A stretch of DNA of 64,000 nucleotides from Chengkuizengella sp. SCS-71B (GTDB taxonomy: Bacteria > Bacillota > Bacilli > Paenibacillales > KCTC-33759), in assembly GCF_040100845.1 (NCBI RefSeq), contig NZ_JAZHSH010000001.1, forward strand, positions 1,054,001 through 1,118,000, written 5' to 3'. Below the pieces are notes generated by a model. That model saw only the letters and a program-made list of their open reading frames with translations. It made no database searches and was not told the DNA's origin. A program made the translations under genes and the position numbers. Shown one piece after another: positions 1 to 9,125 of this stretch. Position 1 is the first letter of the stretch; each line of letters opens with the position of its first letter.

Positions 1-96
1 GCTGTTGTAGTACTGGTTTTATTTATACTGTTGGTGATCATTCTAGCCCTCTTAATACCAATAAAGCGATGCTTCCCTCATAAAGTATTTTATTAA
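1..96 (+). CDS. YjcZ-like small membrane protein, C-terminal part (5' truncated by window)
   Basis: The frame is open from base 1 to a TAA at 94-96 and gives the last 31 residues of a small protein: one very hydrophobic segment (LVLFILLVIIL) and a short basic tail with one Cys. The same hydrophobic core occurs in the mini-genes at 62.1-63.4 kb, so these are one family. The core resembles the YjcZ/YjcZ-like group of sporulation-associated single-span peptides. Family membership rests on composition and the shared core, not on a search. Confidence 0.6.
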   Translation, partial: AVVVLVLFILLVIILALLIPIKRCFPHKVFY

Positions 97-110
97 ATTG
101 AAAAAATAAA

Positions 111-157
111 ATAACCATACAATTTCACCATACAATTTTTTGTATGGTTATTTTTTT
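111..157 (+). terminator. Rho-independent terminator after the YjcZ-like gene
   Basis: AACCATACAA pairs with TTGTATGGTT and is followed by a run of seven T. The left arm core CCATACAATTT is present twice (about 114 and 128), so two alternative hairpins can form with the same right arm. Confidence 0.75.
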
Positions 158-275
158 GATAACTTAAGAATTTATAAAATTTCAAATTCTAAGTTTCAAG
201 TTTTTGTTCATATAAAAACATTTCATGAACTGGGATACTACTCTTATATGAATGATAAAGAAAAGTTTACTTTTA

Positions 276-284
276 TGATATAAT
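276..284 (+). promoter_or_regulatory. Possible extended -10 promoter for the fumarase gene
   Basis: TG-A-TATAAT is an extended -10 element 112 nt before the fumarase start. No convincing -35 hexamer lies 17 bp upstream. An inverted repeat (TTCATATAA at 207-215, TTATATGAA at 244-252) lies just upstream and could be an operator. Inference only. Confidence 0.35.
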
Positions 285-395
285 ATTGAAAGTGAATTTT
301 TGTGTAAATCCATATACAATCACCTTCTAAGATGGATATGAAGATGAGTATATTCAAATAACACAGCTTAATACGAGGGGGAGTAATTCAGTACC

Positions 396-1937
396 ATGAA
401 ACATTTTGAAGAGAGCGTTTATCAATTAATAGTAGAAACATCTACCAACCTACCATCAGATGTGCGAAAAGCAATCAAAAATGCAAAATCTAAAGAGAAT
501 CAAGGAACGAGAGCAGCATTATCTCTATCTACAATTTCCAATAACATTAGAATGGCTGAATCGAATGTTTCACCGATTTGTCAGGACACAGGGATGCCAA
601 CTTTTATAGTGCATACACCTGTGGGAGCTAATCAAATTGAAATGAAAAAAGACATTCTTACTGCTATAAAAAGAGCGACACAAAACAGTAAACTTCGTCC
701 AAATTCTGTAGATTCTTTGACAGGGGAAAACAGTGGGGATAACATTGGAGAAGGAACACCAGTTATACACTTTGAACAATGGGAAAAAAAGGACATTGAT
801 ATCCGTTTAATTTTAAAAGGCGGAGGTTGTGAAAATAAAAATATTCAATACAGCTTACCGATGGAGCTTGAAGGACTAGGTAAGGCTGGTCGTGATCTTG
901 ATGGTATTAGAAAATGTATTATGCATTCTGTGTACCAAGCGCAAGGTCAAGGATGTAGTGCTGGATTCATTGGAGTAGGAATTGGTGGTGACCGTACAAC
1001 TGGGTATGAACTTGCAAAGAAACAACTTTTCCGTGAAGTGGATGATGTAAATCCTAATCCTGATCTGCAAAAGCTAGAAGAGTACGTATTGGAAAATGCC
1101 AATAAATTAGGAATCGGAACGATGGGATTTGGAGGAGAAGTTACTCTGCTTGGTTGCAAGGTAGGGGTAATGAATCGTTTACCTGCTAGTTTTTTTGTAT
1201 CTGTAGCCTATAATTGCTGGGCATTTCGTCGTTTAGGTGTTTTGATAGATTCTACTTCTGGGGAAATTAATGAATGGATTTATGATAAGGATAGTGATCA
1301 TCAAGCAAATGATGCAAACCAACATGAAATAGCATCTGATAAAGGGAATAATTCAGATCAAAAAGAAGTTGTTTTACAAGCACCGATTACTGAGGAACAA
1401 ATTCGCGACTTAAAAGTTGGCGATGTTGTTATTATAAATGGAGCCATGCATACAGGGCGTGATGCATTGCACAAGTATTTAATGGAGAACGAATCTCCTG
1501 TAGATCTTAATGGCGGTATTATTTATCATTGTGGTCCTGTAATGGCTAAAGTAGATGATGAATACGTTGTAAAAGCTGCTGGTCCAACAACTAGTATTCG
1601 TGAAGAACCTTATCAAGGTGATATTATTAAAAAGTTTGGTATCCGTGCAGTGATAGGAAAAGGCGGTATGGGGGCAAAAACGTTATCAGCATTAAAAGAA
1701 CATGGTGGAGTTTACTTAAATGCCATCGGTGGTGCTGCTCAATATTATGCTGAATCCATTAAAAAAGTAGATAGTGTCGACTTTTTAGAATTTGGGATTC
1801 CAGAAGCGATGTGGCACTTACAAGTAGAAGGTTTTGCAGCGATTGTGACAATGGATGCACATGGAAATAGCTTACATGCAGACGTTGAAAAATCATCACT
1901 TGAAAAATTAGCTCAATTTAAAGAATCAGTATTTTAA
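396..1937 (+). CDS. fumA: Class I (iron-sulfur) fumarate hydratase
   Basis: This enzyme interconverts fumarate and malate in the cytosolic TCA cycle using an oxygen-labile 4Fe-4S cluster. At 513 residues it has the fused alpha and beta domains of class I fumarases/tartrate dehydratases. Visible motifs are CQDTGMP (Cys62), GCSAGFIGVGIGGDR (Cys187), a further candidate ligand Cys254, and HCGPV with GKGGMG in the C-terminal beta domain. A hydrophilic linker around residues 300-330, rich in Asp, Asn and Gln, joins the two domains. A GGGGGAG ribosome site lies 12 nt before the ATG. The gene stands alone between two terminators. Confidence 0.93.
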   Translation: MKHFEESVYQLIVETSTNLPSDVRKAIKNAKSKENQGTRAALSLSTISNNIRMAESNVSPICQDTGMPTFIVHTPVGANQIEMKKDILTAIKRATQNSKLRPNSVDSLTGENSGDNIGEGTPVIHFEQWEKKDIDIRLILKGGGCENKNIQYSLPMELEGLGKAGRDLDGIRKCIMHSVYQAQGQGCSAGFIGVGIGGDRTTGYELAKKQLFREVDDVNPNPDLQKLEEYVLENANKLGIGTMGFGGEVTLLGCKVGVMNRLPASFFVSVAYNCWAFRRLGVLIDSTSGEINEWIYDKDSDHQANDANQHEIASDKGNNSDQKEVVLQAPITEEQIRDLKVGDVVIINGAMHTGRDALHKYLMENESPVDLNGGIIYHCGPVMAKVDDEYVVKAAGPTTSIREEPYQGDIIKKFGIRAVIGKGGMGAKTLSALKEHGGVYLNAIGGAAQYYAESIKKVDSVDFLEFGIPEAMWHLQVEGFAAIVTMDAHGNSLHADVEKSSLEKLAQFKESVF

Positions 1938-1963
1938 AATAAAATAGTTTATAATAAAAAGAT

Positions 1964-1998
1964 ATCCCAGTATCCTTTGATGCTAGGATTTCTTTTTT
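1964..1998 (+). terminator. Terminator after fumarase
   Basis: An interrupted stem (ATCC-AG-ATC pairing with GAT-CT-GGAT, loop CTTT) is followed by TTCTTTTTT, a standard Rho-independent terminator. Confidence 0.8.
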
Positions 1999-2069
1999 CA
2001 TACGAAAAGTAATTATAAAATAATATAATAATTACTCTGATTTGGGTTATAGAAAGATAGGAGTTTCTA

Positions 2070-3866
2070 ATGGTTAAATTACGAGTAAAACTAACATTAA
2101 TAATTATTGTTTTATTGGCAGTAACTGCACTTGGGGCAGGGTTTTTTACAGTTGAAAAATTAAAGGATTCTCAGCTGCAATTTTTGAAGGATCAACTACT
2201 CCAAGAGATTAAAGTCATACAAAACACATTGACCTGGAAAAATACTGTGGATGATCAAGAAATGATAGCTTATTTTAGTGAAGGTGCAGAAGAACTCAGC
2301 AAGTCAACTCAAGCTAGAATTACATTTATTGATCTCGAAGGAAATGTAGTAGGAGAGTCAGATTTCGACCCTGAACAAATGGATAATCATTTGTTTAGAG
2401 AGGAAATATTATCCATTGTTGAGAATGGAGAATATGGAACTGCCATTAGATACAGTAATACAATTAAACATAATATGTTGTATGTTGCTGCTCCTTTTCA
2501 CAATATTAATAACCCTATTGGATATTTGCGTTTGGCAATTAACTTAGATGAAGTAGAGTATAAAACTAACGAATTATGGACTTATTATATCATTGGGATT
2601 TTATTTTTATTGGTAGTAACTGCAATGATCAGTTATTTAATTACTCGTGGATTAACAAAACCATTAGAAAATATTATGATGGTAGCACAGCAAATTACTC
2701 GCGGTAATTATCAATCTAAAGTAAAAATATATCACAAAGATGAAATAGGTCGATTAGGAAAAGCGATAAATACAATGGCTTCAAGTTTGCAGTATCAAAT
2801 GAACCGAATTTCTGAAAATGAAATCAGGCTTAAAACCGTTTTAGAGCATTTAATCAGTGGCGTTATTATGATCGATCGTCATGGCAAAATTGTATTATTG
2901 AACCGAGCATCTGAAACTATACTTGGTATAAAGGAGAATGAAATATTAGGAAAACGGTACATAGACACAAAACAAAATCAGGATTTAATTACATTGATAC
3001 AAACCTGTTTTCAGAAAAAACAGCATATTCGTGAAGAGTTAACCTTTTATTATCCAGAGCAACGTACAATTGAAATGAATCTAGTTCCACTGCACCAAGA
3101 TCATAAACAGCGGTCAGGAATATTAATAGTAATGCATGATATTACAGCGATCCGGAAATTAGAAAAAATGAGAAGTGATTTTGCAGCGAATGTCTCACAT
3201 GAGTTGAAAACACCCATTGCCGCTGTAAAAGGTTTTTCAGAAACATTATTATCTGGAGCGTTAGATGACAAAGAGACAGCAAAATCATTTTTGCAAATCA
3301 TATATGATGAAAGTGATCGTTTAAATCGATTGATTAGCGATATATTAGAGCTATCTAAAATTGAATCGAAAGCAGTTCCTCTTCATTATTCTCCAATTGC
3401 TATGAAGCAATTTGTAGAGAAGACGGTGCAAATGTTAGAGTCCCAATCAAAAGAAAAGCAGATCCATGTCACTCTAAATGTCAATCAAGATTTATATATG
3501 GAGGCAGATGAGGATCGCTTGAGGCAAGTATTTATTAATTTATTATCCAATGCCATTAACTATACGCCTGAAGGAGGACAGATTCAAATCAGAGTAGAGT
3601 ATTTATATCTGTCTGAAGATGTTGATGATGAGAAAATACGAATAGAGATTTCAGATACTGGAATAGGAATTCCAAAAAAGGATTTACCACGAATATTTGA
3701 ACGTTTTTATAGAGTGGATAAAGCTCGTTCCCGTATCTCTGGAGGAACTGGCCTAGGATTATCTATTGTAAAACATATCGTTGAATTGCATAAAGGAGAG
3801 ATTAGAGTGGAAAGCGACATTGGGAGTGGAACTACTTTTATTATTGATTTACCACTTGTACAATAA
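2070..3866 (+). CDS. phoR: PhoR-type sensor histidine kinase (also annotated PnpS)
   Basis: Membrane sensor kinase of 598 residues. A transmembrane segment near 7-28 is followed by an extracytoplasmic sensor, a second span near 170-190, HAMP, a PAS domain near 250-350, HisKA with phospho-acceptor His377 in SHELKTP, and a HATPase domain with N, G1 and G2 boxes (NAINYTPEGG, DTGIGIP, GGTGLGLSIV). This is the architecture of Bacillus PhoR, which phosphorylates PhoP on phosphate limitation. The response regulator follows after 122 nt, so gene order is reversed relative to canonical phoP-phoR. The phosphate-sensing role is inferred from architecture and the nearby pst operon with PhoP boxes. Confidence 0.85.
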   Translation: MVKLRVKLTLIIIVLLAVTALGAGFFTVEKLKDSQLQFLKDQLLQEIKVIQNTLTWKNTVDDQEMIAYFSEGAEELSKSTQARITFIDLEGNVVGESDFDPEQMDNHLFREEILSIVENGEYGTAIRYSNTIKHNMLYVAAPFHNINNPIGYLRLAINLDEVEYKTNELWTYYIIGILFLLVVTAMISYLITRGLTKPLENIMMVAQQITRGNYQSKVKIYHKDEIGRLGKAINTMASSLQYQMNRISENEIRLKTVLEHLISGVIMIDRHGKIVLLNRASETILGIKENEILGKRYIDTKQNQDLITLIQTCFQKKQHIREELTFYYPEQRTIEMNLVPLHQDHKQRSGILIVMHDITAIRKLEKMRSDFAANVSHELKTPIAAVKGFSETLLSGALDDKETAKSFLQIIYDESDRLNRLISDILELSKIESKAVPLHYSPIAMKQFVEKTVQMLESQSKEKQIHVTLNVNQDLYMEADEDRLRQVFINLLSNAINYTPEGGQIQIRVEYLYLSEDVDDEKIRIEISDTGIGIPKKDLPRIFERFYRVDKARSRISGGTGLGLSIVKHIVELHKGEIRVESDIGSGTTFIIDLPLVQ

Positions 3867-3894
3867 TTTACAAATAGTTTACATAGATTTAATA
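3867..3894 (+). promoter_or_regulatory. Putative PhoP box upstream of phoP
   Basis: TTTACA (3867), TTTACA (3878) and TTAATA (3889) are direct repeats with exact 11-bp spacing, the geometry of Bacillus PhoP boxes (TT[ATC]A[CAT]A about every 11 bp). The position after phoR and before phoP suggests autoregulation of phoP from its own promoter. Confidence 0.6.
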
Positions 3895-3988
3895 ATTGGA
3901 TGATAAACTAATATAGTTGTTAGAGGACGTTCAGAAGCACTTATGATCAATGAACACGTTAATCTATTATAAAGGGGAACAAGTTAGT

Positions 3989-4699
3989 ATGTCCAAAAAG
4001 GTGTTAGTCATTGAAGACGAACCTACATTATCTAGACTATTATCATATAATCTATCTCAAGCAGGGTATGAAACAAAGGTTGCAGAGGATGGAAGAGTTG
4101 GATTACAATATGCGCTTCAGCAATATTTTGACCTAATCATCTTAGATATTATGTTGCCTGGCTTAAACGGATTTGAGATACTTACAAAAATAAGAGAACA
4201 AAAAGTAAAAACACCCATTATATTTCTAACAGCCAAAACAGCTGAAGATGAAATTGTGCAAGGTCTAAAACAGGGTGCGGACGATTATATTACGAAACCA
4301 TTTGGAGTAGCTGAATTGTTGGCTAGAGTAGCGGCTGTTTTAAGAAGGTCTCTATCAGAGGATATACAAAGTGATGAGACACCTGATGATAAAGTAATTA
4401 TACTTGGAGATTTAAAAATTTATCCTGATCAATATGAAGTTTTATTAAATGAGGAAAGTATTTCATTACGCCCGAAGGAATTTGAAGTTTTGCTGCATAT
4501 GGTAGAAAGACAAGGCAAAGTAATTACAAGAGATGATCTGATGAATATTGTTTGGGGGTTTGATTACATAGGAGGTCAACGCACGGTAGATGTCCATGTA
4601 AGTTCACTTCGTAAAAAGCTTGAGTTAGGTCAAAATTCAGTTAAAATTGAATCCATTCGTGGTGTTGGTTATAAATTAGTAGTAAGAAATAATCAGTAA
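3989..4699 (+). CDS. phoP: PhoP-type OmpR-family response regulator
   Basis: The 236-residue product has a receiver domain with acidic pocket EDE (9-11), phospho-acceptor Asp53 in LILDIMLPG and Lys in ITKPF, followed by an OmpR/PhoB winged helix (LRPKEFEVLLHM, RTVDVHVSSLRKK, RGVGYKL). It would activate or repress phosphate-starvation genes as the partner of the kinase upstream. The start is ATG 3989, 8 nt after AAAGGGGAAC; an in-frame ATG at 3950 lacks a ribosome site and would add 13 residues not typical of the family. PhoP-like repeats lie upstream. Confidence 0.87.
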   Translation: MSKKVLVIEDEPTLSRLLSYNLSQAGYETKVAEDGRVGLQYALQQYFDLIILDIMLPGLNGFEILTKIREQKVKTPIIFLTAKTAEDEIVQGLKQGADDYITKPFGVAELLARVAAVLRRSLSEDIQSDETPDDKVIILGDLKIYPDQYEVLLNEESISLRPKEFEVLLHMVERQGKVITRDDLMNIVWGFDYIGGQRTVDVHVSSLRKKLELGQNSVKIESIRGVGYKLVVRNNQ

Positions 4700-4707
4700 A
4701 ATGAATC

Positions 4708-5577
4708 TTATTTATTTGATTTCCAATTCAGCATTTTTTTGCGGAACTCGTTGGGTGAACATTGATTGTACTTTTTAAAAATCTTATAAAAATGAGCCAT
4801 GTTATTCATATTGATGCTCTCCCCAATCTGTGTGATACTGTCTTCACTCGTTAATAACATTCTTTCTGCTTTTTTAATTTTTTTGTAATTGACGTATTCT
4901 ATAAATGTCATTTGAATTGTATTTTTGAAAGATTTCACAAAGTGGTAATAACTCATATTCACGATTTGTGATGCAGTTTCAATACTGATTTTATCCATCA
5001 AATGAGAATCAACATAATCTAGTACTGGTTTGAGACGAAGAAAATCTGCATTGTGCTGAACATTGAGTGTTTTGTTTGCATCATTTCGCAGTAATACCAG
5101 CATAATTTTATGGATAAAAAGAGTTACTGCAATCTCATAACCCGTTTTTTTACTCTTTGCTTCATTGTATATTTCTGATACAGTATCAAATATTTCTTTT
5201 TTTGCTTGTACATTATTTTTGAAAATATAATTGAGATGGCTTAACGGATCATTCGCTCCTGCAAAATATTTGATATATGGCATAATGCTATAGTCAAAAT
5301 ATTGTTCAATATCAAACTGCAGTACAATGTATTCTAAACCTTCTTTTACCATCCGATCCCGGTGAAGCTCATTCGAACCAATTAAGATAACATCTCCAGA
5401 TTCCAGCAAATATACATCTTCTTCAACATGCACTTCTAGCTGCCCACTTAATACTGCTAAGATTTCCACTTCTTTATGATAATGCCAGCTAATCATGTTA
5501 TGGTTAACTCTCTTACTTTGAAATATTTTTAAAGATAATAAAGGGTTTTCAAATGATATTTTTTCATTTATTATCAA
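4708..5577 (-). CDS. AraC-family transcriptional regulator with N-terminal cupin
   Basis: Cytosolic one-component regulator of about 289 residues. The N-terminal cupin sensor contains WHYHKEVEI and a GDVILIGSNELH strand; the C-terminal 100 residues hold two AraC helix-turn-helix motifs (ISIETASQIVNMSYYHFVKSF and SITQIGESINMNNMAHFYKIF). TTG at 5577 is preferred because GGAGGA lies 9 nt before it, whereas ATG at 5610 has no ribosome site. The gene is divergent from the dehydrogenase/isomerase pair, which it probably controls in response to a sugar or polyol. The inducer is unknown. Confidence 0.82.
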   Translation of the reverse strand: MIINEKISFENPLLSLKIFQSKRVNHNMISWHYHKEVEILAVLSGQLEVHVEEDVYLLESGDVILIGSNELHRDRMVKEGLEYIVLQFDIEQYFDYSIMPYIKYFAGANDPLSHLNYIFKNNVQAKKEIFDTVSEIYNEAKSKKTGYEIAVTLFIHKIMLVLLRNDANKTLNVQHNADFLRLKPVLDYVDSHLMDKISIETASQIVNMSYYHFVKSFKNTIQMTFIEYVNYKKIKKAERMLLTSEDSITQIGESINMNNMAHFYKIFKKYNQCSPNEFRKKMLNWKSNK

Positions 5578-5768
5578 TGACTTCAATCCTCCAATATCCC
5601 AAAATAGCATAAAAGTAAAACTATTATGGTAATATCACTTTCTTATTTCATTGTGTATAATTTTGTTAGAATCTAAACTATAGAAAATTTCCAGTATAAC
5701 GACATATATTTAATAATATAACACAAAATTGAATAAAGTGTACCTAGATTAAAATGGAGGGAAATTGG

Positions 5769-6851
5769 ATGAATAACAAACTTAAAGTTGGGATTATTGG
5801 ATGTGGAGGAATAGCAACTGGAAAACATTTGCCTTCACTTTCCAAATTGGAAGCGGTTGAATTAGTAGCATTTTGTGATATTGATATCACTAATGCAGAG
5901 AAAGTAGCTAAAAAATACGGTATAGAAGGGGCAATGGTGTTCACTGATCACATTGAATTATTAAACGAACCATCCATCGAAATTGTTCACATTTGTACTC
6001 CAAATGATTCTCACGCAGATATTGCAATAGCAGCTCTTGAAGCGGGGAAACATGTAAATTGTGAGAAACCAATGGCTAAAACAGCTAAAGATGCTAGACG
6101 AATGTATGAGGCTTCTAAATTATCAGATAAGAAGCTTACGATCAGTTATCAAAATCGTTTCAGAGCAGATAGTTTATATTTGAATCAAGCTTGTAGAGAT
6201 GGAGAGTTAGGTGAAATCTATTTTGCCAAGGCTCATGCAATACGTCGACGCGCGGTACCTACTTGGGGTGTATTCTTAGATGAAGAAAAACAAGGGGGAG
6301 GTCCATTAATCGACATTGGTACACATGCTTTGGATTTAACATTATGGATGATGGATAATTATAAACCAAAAGTTGTATTAGGGACAGCTTTTCATAAACT
6401 ATCTAAGCGGGAAAATGCAGCGAATGCATGGGGACCGTGGGATCCGAATAAATTTACAGTAGAAGATTCTGCTTTTGGAATGATCAAAATGGAAAATGGA
6501 GCAACGATTATATTAGAATCTAGCTGGGCTTTAAATTCCTTAGATGAAGGCGAAGCAAAATGCACACTTGCAGGAACTGAAGGCGGGGCAGATATGAAGG
6601 ATGGACTTCGGATTAATGGTGAAAGTCGTGGGAAATTATTTACTAATCAGATTCAAACGAATGTAGGTGGAGTTGCATTTTATGATGGGAAAGAAGAAAG
6701 TGATGCAGACTTAGAAATGAGATTGTGGATTGATAGTATTCTTCATGATACAGAGCCTATAGTTAAACCTGAACAAGCTCTTGTTGTATCAGAAATTTTA
6801 GAAGCGATTTATGAGTCTTCAAAAACAGGGAAAGCTGTTTATTTTGATTAA
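5769..6851 (+). CDS. Gfo/Idh/MocA-family NAD(P)-dependent oxidoreductase
   Basis: The 360-residue protein has an N-terminal Rossmann fold (GIIGCGGIATGKH, residues about 7-19), the EKPMAKT motif with catalytic Lys, and the C-terminal GFO/IDH domain (GGGPLIDIGTHALDLTLWMM). Family members oxidise sugars, inositols or similar hydroxyl compounds. ATG 5769 is 7 nt after GGAGGG; an upstream in-frame ATG at 5754 overlaps that ribosome site and is unlikely. With the isomerase downstream and the divergent AraC regulator it forms a small carbohydrate-conversion module. The substrate cannot be read from sequence. Confidence 0.88.
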   Translation: MNNKLKVGIIGCGGIATGKHLPSLSKLEAVELVAFCDIDITNAEKVAKKYGIEGAMVFTDHIELLNEPSIEIVHICTPNDSHADIAIAALEAGKHVNCEKPMAKTAKDARRMYEASKLSDKKLTISYQNRFRADSLYLNQACRDGELGEIYFAKAHAIRRRAVPTWGVFLDEEKQGGGPLIDIGTHALDLTLWMMDNYKPKVVLGTAFHKLSKRENAANAWGPWDPNKFTVEDSAFGMIKMENGATIILESSWALNSLDEGEAKCTLAGTEGGADMKDGLRINGESRGKLFTNQIQTNVGGVAFYDGKEESDADLEMRLWIDSILHDTEPIVKPEQALVVSEILEAIYESSKTGKAVYFD

Positions 6852-6860
6852 AAAAATGTG

Positions 6861-6915
6861 TTTACTCTTATTCGCTCCACTTGCAAAAATTGCAAAAGTC
6901 GCGAATAAGAGTAAA
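6861..6915 (+). promoter_or_regulatory. Perfect 15-bp inverted repeat between the oxidoreductase and isomerase genes
   Basis: TTTACTCTTATTCGC (6861-6875) is perfectly complementary to GCGAATAAGAGTAAA (6901-6915), with a 25-nt loop that holds the direct repeat TTGCAAAA. No T-run follows, so it is not a classical terminator. It could stabilise or process the mRNA, attenuate transcription, or be a dispersed repeat. Confidence 0.65.
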
Positions 6916-6966
6916 CCACACCTTTGGTGACGAGTTAGAGATGAGAAGGAAAAGGAGAGTGTAAAT

Positions 6967-7935
6967 ATGAAGCTTGGAGTTTTTTCCGTATTGTTTGCAC
7001 AAAAATCACTTAAAGAAACCTTAGACTACATTCAAGCAAAAGGACTTGAAGCAATAGAAATTGGGACAGGTGGTTATCCAGGGAAGGCTCATTGTGATCC
7101 TGAAATTTTGCTGGAAGATGAACACAAATTGAATGATTTTAAACAACTTTTCTCTTCCAGTGGGATTGAAATTTCAGCATTAAGCGTTCACGGAAATACA
7201 CTTCATCCACAGAAAGATATTGCTAGAGGTTATCATAATGATCTAATAAAAACAATTGATTTAGCTCATAAATTGGATATTCCAGTGGTTAATACATTTT
7301 CAGGTTGTCCTGGTGATCATGAGGGTGCTAAATATCCTAATTGGCCTGTAGCTCCATGGCCAAATGATTTCCAAGATATTTTAAAATGGCAGTGGGAAGA
7401 AAAAATCATACCTTATTGGGCAGAAATAGGTCAATATGCGAGTGATCGGAATGTGAAAATTGGTTTAGAACTTCATGGCGGATTTTCAGTTCATACACCT
7501 GCAACGTTACTTCGATTAAGAGATGCTGTTGGTGAAGTGATTGGAGCAAATTTAGATCCAAGTCATATGTGGTGGCAAGGTATAGATCCAGTGGAATCTA
7601 TAAAAATATTAGGAAAAAATAAAGCGATACATCATTTTCATGCAAAAGATACAACGATAGATCAAAATAATGTGAACCGTTATGGATTAACGGATATGCA
7701 ATCCTATGCAAACATGTTAGATCGAGCTTGGCAGTTTAGAACAGTTGGATTTGGACATGATCTAAAAACATGGTCTGACATTATAAGCACATTACGTTTA
7801 GTTGGTTATGATTATGTAGTGAGTATTGAACATGAAGATGGTTTAATGTCTATTGATGAAGGGTTTAGTAAAGCCGTTATGAATTTACAGCAAGTATTAT
7901 TAAAAGAACCTTTAGGTGATATGTGGTGGGTTTAG
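6967..7935 (+). CDS. Sugar phosphate isomerase/epimerase (xylose-isomerase-like TIM barrel)
   Basis: The 322-residue protein has the AP-endonuclease-2/xylose-isomerase-like TIM-barrel fold: EAIEIGTGGYPG near the N terminus, SVHGNTLHP, VVNTFSGCPG, LELHGGF (metal-ligand Glu), NLDPSHMWW (Asp/His ligands), HHFHAKDT and a final SIEHED. Such proteins isomerise or epimerise keto-sugars and inosose derivatives and often pair with Gfo/Idh dehydrogenases, as here. AAAGGAGAG precedes the ATG. The exact substrate is unknown. Confidence 0.87.
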   Translation: MKLGVFSVLFAQKSLKETLDYIQAKGLEAIEIGTGGYPGKAHCDPEILLEDEHKLNDFKQLFSSSGIEISALSVHGNTLHPQKDIARGYHNDLIKTIDLAHKLDIPVVNTFSGCPGDHEGAKYPNWPVAPWPNDFQDILKWQWEEKIIPYWAEIGQYASDRNVKIGLELHGGFSVHTPATLLRLRDAVGEVIGANLDPSHMWWQGIDPVESIKILGKNKAIHHFHAKDTTIDQNNVNRYGLTDMQSYANMLDRAWQFRTVGFGHDLKTWSDIISTLRLVGYDYVVSIEHEDGLMSIDEGFSKAVMNLQQVLLKEPLGDMWWV

Positions 7936-7944
7936 AAAAACAAG

Positions 7945-8124
7945 TCATCATAGAGAGGTATCACAATTTGCAAAAGATATGTTGAGAAATGATGTGGGCA
8001 TGATTGGTGGCATATCTATCGAGTTACTGAACTAGCAAAAAGAATTGCTGAAGAAGAAGGTGCGGATATATATATCTGCACCTTGGCTGCTTTGTTGCAT
8101 GAAATAGCGGACGAAAAAGAATGA
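7945..8124 (+). pseudogene. Degenerate HD-domain phosphohydrolase fragment
   Basis: From about 7987 to a TGA at 8122-8124 one frame reads GHDWWHIYRVTELAKRIAEE then a LAALLHEIAD block, which matches the N-terminal HD motif of YedJ-like HD phosphohydrolases. The preceding residues (QFAKDMLRNDVG) lie in a different frame, consistent with loss of one base near 7984. There is no start codon with a ribosome site, and the C-terminal two thirds of the family (about 200 residues) are missing. It is a relic, not a functional gene. Confidence 0.7.
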
Positions 8125-8223
8125 TTATCTTATTTCACAATTAATTTCTATTGAATTGTCTACTTTATGGAAATTAGAATGAGTAAGGTTAAGGTTCCAT
8201 TTCGTAAGATAAAGTTTATTATG

Positions 8224-8859
8224 TTAATTAATTTTATATACCATATCTCCTATTTTGACCTCTGATTCATTTATCCATTTAGCTTCTAATATTTCTTCTC
8301 TTCTCCAACTTAATGTATGTAGAATATCCCTTTTTTTAATCATTTTTAAGTATTCTTTTTCTAGAACATATACTATCTGCTCCCCATAAAAGAAGTCCTT
8401 TTTAGTATATTCAGTAATCACAATTTGTTTTTGTCCATTTGGAATGATTTCTCTAATATATGGTTTGAATTCATCCAAATTGTTCATAGAGTGATTTACA
8501 AAATTAAAATATAAAATGATTAATGAAATTAAGATTGGAAAAAGTGATGTTAAAATAACTCTCTTTTTGATAATAATAGCAATTACTCCTATCATAGGGA
8601 TAGCAAAGATTAAGTTATAGAAAGTTAGATAGGTAAAAGTCAACCATAAAATAAATAAATAAAAATACTGACTAGGTTTCATGGTATTTATGAAGAGGAG
8701 AAAAAGTACAAGAAATGAAAATACTAAATACGTAACAATAAAGATATCTTCAGTAATAGATATTAAACTGTAACTACTAGTATATAAAGTAATTACACCG
8801 ATTTGAAACATGAAGTATAAAAAAAGAATTACATTTTTTTTGGTTTTAAGAAAATTCAT
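8224..8859 (-). CDS. Predicted multi-span membrane protein, function unknown
   Basis: The 211-residue protein has about five hydrophobic segments in the first 130 residues (for example ILFLYFMFQIGVITLY and YLFILWLTFTYLTFYNLIFA), followed by a soluble, mixed-charge C-terminal region of about 80 residues rich in Lys, Glu and Ile. AAGGAGAG lies 6 nt before the ATG. I do not recognise the family. It stands alone between the HD relic and the cyd operon and converges on the host sugar genes. Confidence 0.7.
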   Translation of the reverse strand: MNFLKTKKNVILFLYFMFQIGVITLYTSSYSLISITEDIFIVTYLVFSFLVLFLLFINTMKPSQYFYLFILWLTFTYLTFYNLIFAIPMIGVIAIIIKKRVILTSLFPILISLIILYFNFVNHSMNNLDEFKPYIREIIPNGQKQIVITEYTKKDFFYGEQIVYVLEKEYLKMIKKRDILHTLSWRREEILEAKWINESEVKIGDMVYKIN

Positions 8860-9028
8860 TCTAACTCTCCTTTTAATTTATTAATCATGTTCAATGATAG
8901 TTTTAAAATGTACTAAATTTAATGTTACTTATCTACAGTAACTACATAAGGAATTATTAATATGGTTTAAAGTATGATATAAACTCAATATATAATTATA
9001 CAATAGTATTAAATGGGATTGAAACAGT

Positions 9029-9079
9029 AAAAAAAATACCCTTAGAATAGATTGTGATATATTCTCTACTCTACAGGGT
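9029..9079 (-). terminator. Terminator of the cydABS operon
   Basis: On the minus strand ACCCT-TAGA-TAGA pairs with TCTA-TCTA-AGGGT around a 13-nt loop, followed by eight T (plus-strand A run 9029-9036). The plus strand also ends in a T-rich stretch, so it may work in both directions. The rest of the interval 8860-9125 shows nothing else. Confidence 0.75.
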
Positions 9080-9125
9080 TTTATTTTTTATATACTGGTC
9101 TTTTCACGTTTGATTTACTCTGAAA

